Assembly: GCF_000961095.1 (NCBI RefSeq)
Contig: NZ_CP011058.1
Span: 4,429,501-4,493,500 of the forward strand
DNA length: 64,000 nt
From: Paenibacillus beijingensis
Lineage (GTDB): Bacteria; Bacillota; Bacilli; Paenibacillales; Paenibacillaceae
Reading direction: 5' to 3'
The notes beneath the pieces were generated by a model. The model was given only the letters and a program-made list of their open reading frames with translations, did no database searches and was not told where the DNA came from. The position numbers were made by a program, and so were the translations under genes. Of the stretch, positions 60,482 through 64,000 are shown piece after piece; position 1 is the first letter of the stretch; the number at the start of each line of letters is the position of its first letter.

Positions 60482-60955
60482 TTGTTATCCATGCCGCCCA
60501 GCGCCGAACAGAAGCTTGAAACGCTCCGTATTCCGTTACCGGAACCGAATACGCCAAGCGGAAACTACGTCCCGTATACGATGCTCGAACCTTTGCTGTA
60601 TTTAAGCGGAGTTACGCCTAAGACAGGCGGCAAACTGCTCTATAAGGGCAAAGTCGGACAGGATCTGACGAAGGAGGAAGGCTACGAGGCGGCCAGGCTC
60701 TGCATGGTGAACCAGCTGAGTGCGATTCGCTCGGCGCTTGGAACGCTCGACCGCGTCGCCGGCATTTTGAAGCTGGAAGGGTTCATTCAGGCCGATGCGG
60801 ATTTCGAGGATCTGCCCTTTGTATTAAACGGCGCATCCGACCTGCTGGTCGAGGTGTTCGGCGACCGCGGCAAGCATGCGAGGTCGGCGATCGGCGTCAG
60901 CTCACTGCCGAGCGGTGCGGCCGTCGAGGTGGAATTGACCGTTTTCTTTAAATAA
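60482..60955 (+). CDS. RidA/YjgF family protein
   Basis: 157 residues. The family pattern is visible: YVPYTMLEPLLYLSGVTP, ARLCMVNQLSAIRSALGTLDRV and the end ARSAIGVSSLPSGAAVEVELT, with the conserved arginine that contacts the carboxylate of imines (ARSAIG). It matches the longer (about 150 aa) subgroup rather than canonical RidA. Family members deaminate enamines and imines, including 2-aminomuconate. TTG 60482 follows AGGAGGTGA at ideal spacing; ATG 60491 is an alternative. Confidence 0.88.
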   Translation: MLSMPPSAEQKLETLRIPLPEPNTPSGNYVPYTMLEPLLYLSGVTPKTGGKLLYKGKVGQDLTKEEGYEAARLCMVNQLSAIRSALGTLDRVAGILKLEGFIQADADFEDLPFVLNGASDLLVEVFGDRGKHARSAIGVSSLPSGAAVEVELTVFFK

Positions 60956-61056
60956 GTGCCGGGAGGCGCAGCAGCCGCTTAAGCGGTTTCACCACACTTA
61001 CAGCTTATGCTTACGATGTGGTTTTGCCTCCGGCCAAACCTTTAGGAGGGTTTCAT

Positions 61057-61356
61057 ATGAGCCAGTATATTTTGTTGTCCACCACGGAACGCTATCGTTC
61101 GGTAACCGACTCCCCGCATCTGGAAACGATCGAAGAGTATGAGTATTATTTCTTCGGCAAAAGGAAAACGGTCTTTACGATTTGCAAAATTAAAACGACC
61201 GACGCGAGAATCGTCATCACCGCCGGCTCCGAAGTATTCCCGGATAACAGCATTCCGATCAAAGTGTTCCCCAAATTCGAAACCACCGAAGAAATCGTGA
61301 AGGAAATCTATGAACTTAATATCGACGAGGATAGCAAAGTTGTCCGTTCAGCATAA
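61057..61356 (+). CDS. 99-residue protein of unknown function
   Basis: Good ribosome site (AGGAGGG) and codon usage like its neighbours. The sequence is beta-rich (YEYYFFGKRKTVFTICKIKTTDARIVITAG) and has no cysteines or metal motifs beyond one. Last gene before a strong terminator, so it belongs to the HDO operon. No family recognised; it may be a small partner of the oxidase. Confidence 0.7.
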   Translation: MSQYILLSTTERYRSVTDSPHLETIEEYEYYFFGKRKTVFTICKIKTTDARIVITAGSEVFPDNSIPIKVFPKFETTEEIVKEIYELNIDEDSKVVRSA

Positions 61357-61370
61357 CGGCACGAAAGATC

Positions 61371-61414
61371 GAAGGCGCACGGCGAATGAGCCGCATGCGC
61401 CTTCATTGTTTTTT
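61371..61414 (+). terminator. Terminator of the HDO operon
   Basis: GAAGGCGCA (61371-61379) with TGCGCCTTC (61396-61404), inner GGC/GCC, followed by a T-rich tract (ATTGTTTTTT). Confidence 0.9.
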
Positions 61415-61625
61415 GCGGGCAAAGTTCGGGAAGCCTCCGCATACGGCACAACGATCGGGACATTGGACGATTCTCCGGTCAATCGGGCCGGCAAGCGGAC
61501 AAACGAAAAGACGGCACGGACACAATGTCCGCGCCGCCGCGCCCTGGCTGCGTATGTGGTTTGGACAGCCGCCGCAGCGCTGCCGCTCGCGCGCAGGGAG
61601 AGGAGAGATGGGTCTGTTTCGGTCA

Positions 61626-61961
61626 TTAGGATGAAGCGTTAATTCTTCTTTTGGCGATTTTGTTCAGCCGCTCCAAGTCTTCTTCGCCCCAGGCAATCGT
61701 AACGTCTCCCGTCACAAAGGTTTGGCACGCCAGCCGGTATCCTTCTTCAATCCGTTCGGCGCCCAGACGGTCGATTTCCTTCTTCATCACTCTGCTGAGA
61801 TTGTCATGACCGTCGACGATGCGGACGCGGCAGGTGCCGCACAATCCTCCGCCGCATTTGTAAGGCACGGTACCTTCATAGCGGATCGACGTTCTAAGGA
61901 TGTTCGCATCTTTGTCAACTTCGATCGTCTTGCCGGAATTTTGATACGTAATCGATGGCAT
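61626..61961 (-). CDS. 2Fe-2S ferredoxin (second copy)
   Basis: 111 residues. Plant-type ligands CGGGLCGTC and the distant cysteine in YRLACQTFV. Different from the first copy (CGGGLCGTC against CGMGKCTKC), so it may serve another partner. The start follows GGGAGGGG. It is divergent from the aspartate-dehydrogenase-like gene with an operator in between, so both are probably controlled by the same regulator. Confidence 0.88.
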   Translation of the reverse strand: MPSITYQNSGKTIEVDKDANILRTSIRYEGTVPYKCGGGLCGTCRVRIVDGHDNLSRVMKKEIDRLGAERIEEGYRLACQTFVTGDVTIAWGEEDLERLNKIAKRRINASS

Positions 61962-61990
61962 GAGGCTTCCCCTCCCTTTTATTTAATACA

Positions 61991-62025
61991 AGTATAGCAT
62001 ACTATTTTGGTTTATGGTATACCAA
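61991..62025. promoter_or_regulatory. GntR-type operator, site 6, in the divergent ferredoxin/dehydrogenase promoter
   Basis: Perfect palindrome TGGTATACCA (62015-62024) with an upstream GGTTTAT (62009-62015). TATACT on the minus strand (61991-61996) and TATGAT on the plus strand (62041-62046) are possible -10 elements on each side. Confidence 0.65.
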
Positions 62026-62080
62026 ATTAGAATTTTCTGATATGATAGAAAAAAGATAAAGGCACAATAGAGGAGGACTT

Positions 62081-62887
62081 ATGATCAACGTTGGCGTGAT
62101 TGGTTATGGAACGATTGGCGAGGATGTGGCGGAAGCGCTGCGTGGCGGCCAGGCGGGCGACGCCGTACTTTCAGCGGTTCTCGTCCGGGATATTTCGAAG
62201 TACCGGGACCGGGACGATCTTCGGTCCGTCATGACGGAGGATGCGGACGACTTCCTCTCCCGCGGGCTGGACATCGTGGTGGAATGCGCGGGTCATCATG
62301 CCGTGTCCGCCTGGGGCGAGCGGGTGCTTCAGTCGGGGGCCGATCTGATCATCGTCAGCGTCGGGGCGTTTGCCGATGATGCGCTGCTTGCGCGTATATT
62401 GGAGGCGGCAAAGGCGAGCGGACGCAAAGTGATCGTTCCTTCCGCCGCGATCGGAGGGTTAGACAGGATTGCAGCCGGCAGCATCGGACCGATCGACGAA
62501 GTGACGCTCGTCACCCGGAAGCCGCCGAAGGCTTGGTACGGAACGCTGGTCGAACAGCAGGTCGATTTGGCGGCTTTAACCGAGCCTTACCTTGCTTTTG
62601 AAGGCGTTGCGCGAGATGCGGCGAAGTTGTTTCCGGAAAGCGTCAACGTTTCGGCGGCTCTCAGCTTGGCCGGAGTGGGACTGGACGCCACGAAAGTCAA
62701 GGTGTACGCGGATCCGACCGTTACGCGCAACACGCACGAGATCGAAGCGAAGGGACATTTCGGGCAGATCAAGCTGCAAATTCAAAACACGCCGTCGGCC
62801 CGCAATCCGAAGACCGGCTACATCGTGGCGATGAGCGTCGTCAAAACGATCCGCGATTTAACGTCGCCCTTTGTCATCGGCGTGTAG
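62081..62887 (+). CDS. Aspartate dehydrogenase-like oxidoreductase (NadX/DUF108 family)
   Basis: 268 residues. N-terminal Rossmann fold (VGVIGYGTIGEDVAEAL) and the catalytic domain with NTHEIEAKG containing His219, the family's catalytic histidine, plus IVPSAAIGG. Characterised members interconvert aspartate and iminoaspartate/oxaloacetate with NAD(P); others act on unknown amino acids. Because RidA and an HDO are nearby, an imine-forming or imine-reducing role is plausible. AGGAGG precedes the ATG. Confidence 0.87.
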   Translation: MINVGVIGYGTIGEDVAEALRGGQAGDAVLSAVLVRDISKYRDRDDLRSVMTEDADDFLSRGLDIVVECAGHHAVSAWGERVLQSGADLIIVSVGAFADDALLARILEAAKASGRKVIVPSAAIGGLDRIAAGSIGPIDEVTLVTRKPPKAWYGTLVEQQVDLAALTEPYLAFEGVARDAAKLFPESVNVSAALSLAGVGLDATKVKVYADPTVTRNTHEIEAKGHFGQIKLQIQNTPSARNPKTGYIVAMSVVKTIRDLTSPFVIGV

Positions 62888-62899
62888 AGGGCCCGCGCT

Positions 62900-63586
62900 T
62901 TAAGGCCGCGGCCCTTCGGTTAACGCTTCGATGCAGGCGGGAGAGTCGTTCCGCACGCTGCCGACCTCTTTGGAGACGGCGTAAGCCTCCATTTCCTCCG
63001 CCGGATAAGGAATAAGCAGCTGCCGGGTCGCTTCCGGACGCTGCACGCTCCGGTCGAGCCACAGCGCCTCGTCCTCCGGCCGCAAAATGACGGGCATCCG
63101 GTCGTGGATCGGTGCCATCAGCTCATTTGGCCTCGTCGTCAGGACGGTGCAGGTGGAAATTTTTTCGCCCGCGGGAGACAGCCATGTTTCGTACAGGCCG
63201 GCCATACTGAACACTGAGCGGCTGCGGAGCACGATCCGCATCGGCTGCTTGCCGTCTTCGCGCTTCTGCCATTCGTAGAACCCGTCGGCAGGAATGAGAC
63301 ACCGTTTGCGCCGGAGCGGAGCGGCAAAGGCCGCTTTGGCGGCTGCCGTCTCGGCGCGCGCATTCAGCATTTTCGAGCCGATCTTCGGATCGTCTACCCA
63401 CGGGGGAATGAGTCCCCATTTCAGCTCGCCAAGCCGGTTGCGGCTGCCGTCGCTAATGACGGCCAGCACCATCTGACCGGGGGCGATATTATACTGCGGC
63501 CGGTGATGCGGTATAATCGTGCCGTCGATCATATACCTCAGCATCAGTTCCTCCAGCGTTACGAGCAGCGTATAGCGTCCGCACAT
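62900..63586 (-). CDS. SRAP domain protein (YedK/HMCES; abasic-site DNA-protein crosslinker)
   Basis: 228 residues. MCGRYTL places the catalytic Cys2 directly after the start methionine; NARAET, GFYEW with the active glutamate and HDRMPVIL with the histidine complete the SRAP active site. The enzyme forms a thiazolidine link with abasic sites in single-stranded DNA. The ATG at 63586 follows AAGGAGTG; 35 further codons are open upstream but would bury Cys2. It ends 12 bp from the convergent dehydrogenase gene. Confidence 0.93.
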   Translation of the reverse strand: MCGRYTLLVTLEELMLRYMIDGTIIPHHRPQYNIAPGQMVLAVISDGSRNRLGELKWGLIPPWVDDPKIGSKMLNARAETAAAKAAFAAPLRRKRCLIPADGFYEWQKREDGKQPMRIVLRSRSVFSMAGLYETWLSPAGEKISTCTVLTTRPNELMAPIHDRMPVILRPEDEALWLDRSVQRPEATRQLLIPYPAEEMEAYAVSKEVGSVRNDSPACIEALTEGPRP

Positions 63587-63760
63587 AAGAGGTTCACTCC
63601 TTTTCTGACTGATTCGGCCATCCTTTGTCCTTACTCTGTTCTCCTCGCACACGTCTTTTTCCTTTATCATAAGTAACGGAGAAGACCCCAAGCTCTAAGC
63701 GAAGCGTAGGTGGCGGGATGAATCCGCTTCAGGTGTGGTCCGACATTGGCTGACCCACCC

Positions 63761-63789
63761 GCGACAAATACGAACATATGTTCTATTAT
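63761..63789 (+). promoter_or_regulatory. tnpB promoter with a LexA (SOS) box in the spacer
   Basis: GCGACA (63761-63766), 17 bp, TATTAT (63784-63789). The spacer contains CGAACATATGTTCT (63771-63784), matching 13 of 14 positions of the Bacillus LexA/DinR consensus CGAACRNRYGTTYC. It may also affect the SRAP gene starting 185 bp away on the other strand. Confidence 0.6.
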
Positions 63790-63823
63790 AGGGGTGACTA
63801 CCCGTGAAAGGTGGTGACTCTTC

Positions 63824-64000
63824 TTGCACAAAGCGTTCCGGTTTCGGATTTATCCCGATCGAGAACAACAAACGCTCATCAATCAAACTCTCGGATGCTC
63901 CCGGTTCGTCTATAACCGTTTTCTCTCCCTTCGTACCCAAGTGTATCAGAACGAGCGGAAAACATTAACTTTCACCGCTTGTTCCCGGAAACTTACGTTG
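63824..64000 (+). CDS. Transposon-encoded TnpB (OrfB), N-terminal part
   Basis: 59 codons before the window ends. The N-terminus LHKAFRFRIYPDREQQTLINQ, then LGCSRFVYNRFLSLR, is the HTH_OrfB domain typical of IS200/IS605 TnpB, the RNA-guided nuclease ancestor of Cas12. It starts at TTG after AAAGGTGGTGA. Completeness, the RuvC residues and the guide RNA end cannot be judged here. Confidence 0.88.
   Translation, partial: MHKAFRFRIYPDREQQTLINQTLGCSRFVYNRFLSLRTQVYQNERKTLTFTACSRKLTL

Larger units (their letters stand above)
63700..64000 (+). mobile_element. Left part of an IS200/IS605-type element carrying tnpB (continues past the window)
   Basis: The region from about 63700 contains small palindromic stretches, a promoter with a LexA box and the start of tnpB. 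The left boundary is uncertain; it should lie between the SRAP gene's ribosome site (about 63595) and 63720. No tnpA is visible in this window. Confidence 0.5.

Noticed and set aside
63695..63940. 81-codon minus-strand frame over the tnpB start
   Set aside because: It is antisense to the recognisable TnpB N-terminus and shows no family pattern.

Overview
The window is a high-GC chromosomal segment from an endospore-forming Bacillota, most likely a Paenibacillaceae member (Paenibacillus or a close relative). The evidence is gene content and order. The stretch from rqcH to recG follows the Bacillus subtilis yloA-to-recG order (rqcH, yloB, remA, gmk, rpoZ, coaBC, priA, def, fmt, rsmB, rlmN, prpC, prkC, rsgA, rpe, spoVM, rpmB, yloU, fakA, recG). 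Sporulation genes are present (spoVM, an alpha/beta SASP, a SpoVIF-like gene, yyaC). Strong AGGAGG-type ribosome sites and frequent TTG/GTG starts also fit. thiN and sdaAB/sdaAA, found in the B. subtilis block, are missing; dapF and yitJ are inserted and a degV gene sits between fakA and recG.

Layout. 1-8 kb holds mixed housekeeping genes: the end of a putative lipoprotein gene, an M29 aminopeptidase, an HPr-like protein lacking the catalytic-His region, ylaN, a Ca2+/H+ antiporter, an Asp23 protein, ftsW, a YugN-like gene, an M20 hydrolase and a CBS protein. 8-12 kb carries an XPB-type helicase translationally coupled to a large partner. 12-16 kb has ricF/ylbF, ylbG, a LysR regulator, a PHP phosphoesterase and a SASP. 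16-46 kb is the conserved translation, replication and cell-envelope block. 46-51 kb has sporulation leftovers and a NIF3-like gene with an NMT1/TauT-type ABC importer behind a terminator-bearing leader. 51-62 kb is an accessory metabolic region: two integral-membrane permeases, a creatininase-family hydrolase, a haem-oxygenase-like diiron oxidase (HDO), an aldehyde dehydrogenase, a GlcG/HbpS protein, a GntR/FCD regulator, two 2Fe-2S ferredoxins, a RidA-family protein, an unknown 99-aa protein and an aspartate-dehydrogenase-like enzyme. 62.9-64 kb holds an SRAP (HMCES/YedK) gene and the start of an IS200/IS605-type tnpB.

The main discovery candidate is the 51.6-62 kb region. Variants of a GGTATACC-type palindrome occur upstream of both permease/creatininase units, the HDO operon, the GntR gene itself and the divergent ferredoxin/dehydrogenase pair, so the region looks like one self-contained GntR regulon. 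The HDO keeps all six diiron-ligand positions known from CADD-like enzymes. The whole reads as an oxidative route for a nitrogen-containing compound: import, amide hydrolysis, ferredoxin-fed diiron oxidation, imine handling by RidA, aldehyde oxidation and a dehydrogenase step. The substrate cannot be read from the sequence.

Two further signals stand out. Dispersed intergenic repeats (18.3, 26.0 and 51.3-51.5 kb) form hairpins whose differences between copies are compensated in both arms; one copy is upstream of the Ca2+-ATPase gene and overlaps a terminator in an attenuator-like way. At the right end, the tnpB promoter contains a near-consensus Bacillus LexA (SOS) box within its spacer, next to an SRAP gene. 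No rRNA, tRNA or CRISPR array was recognised.
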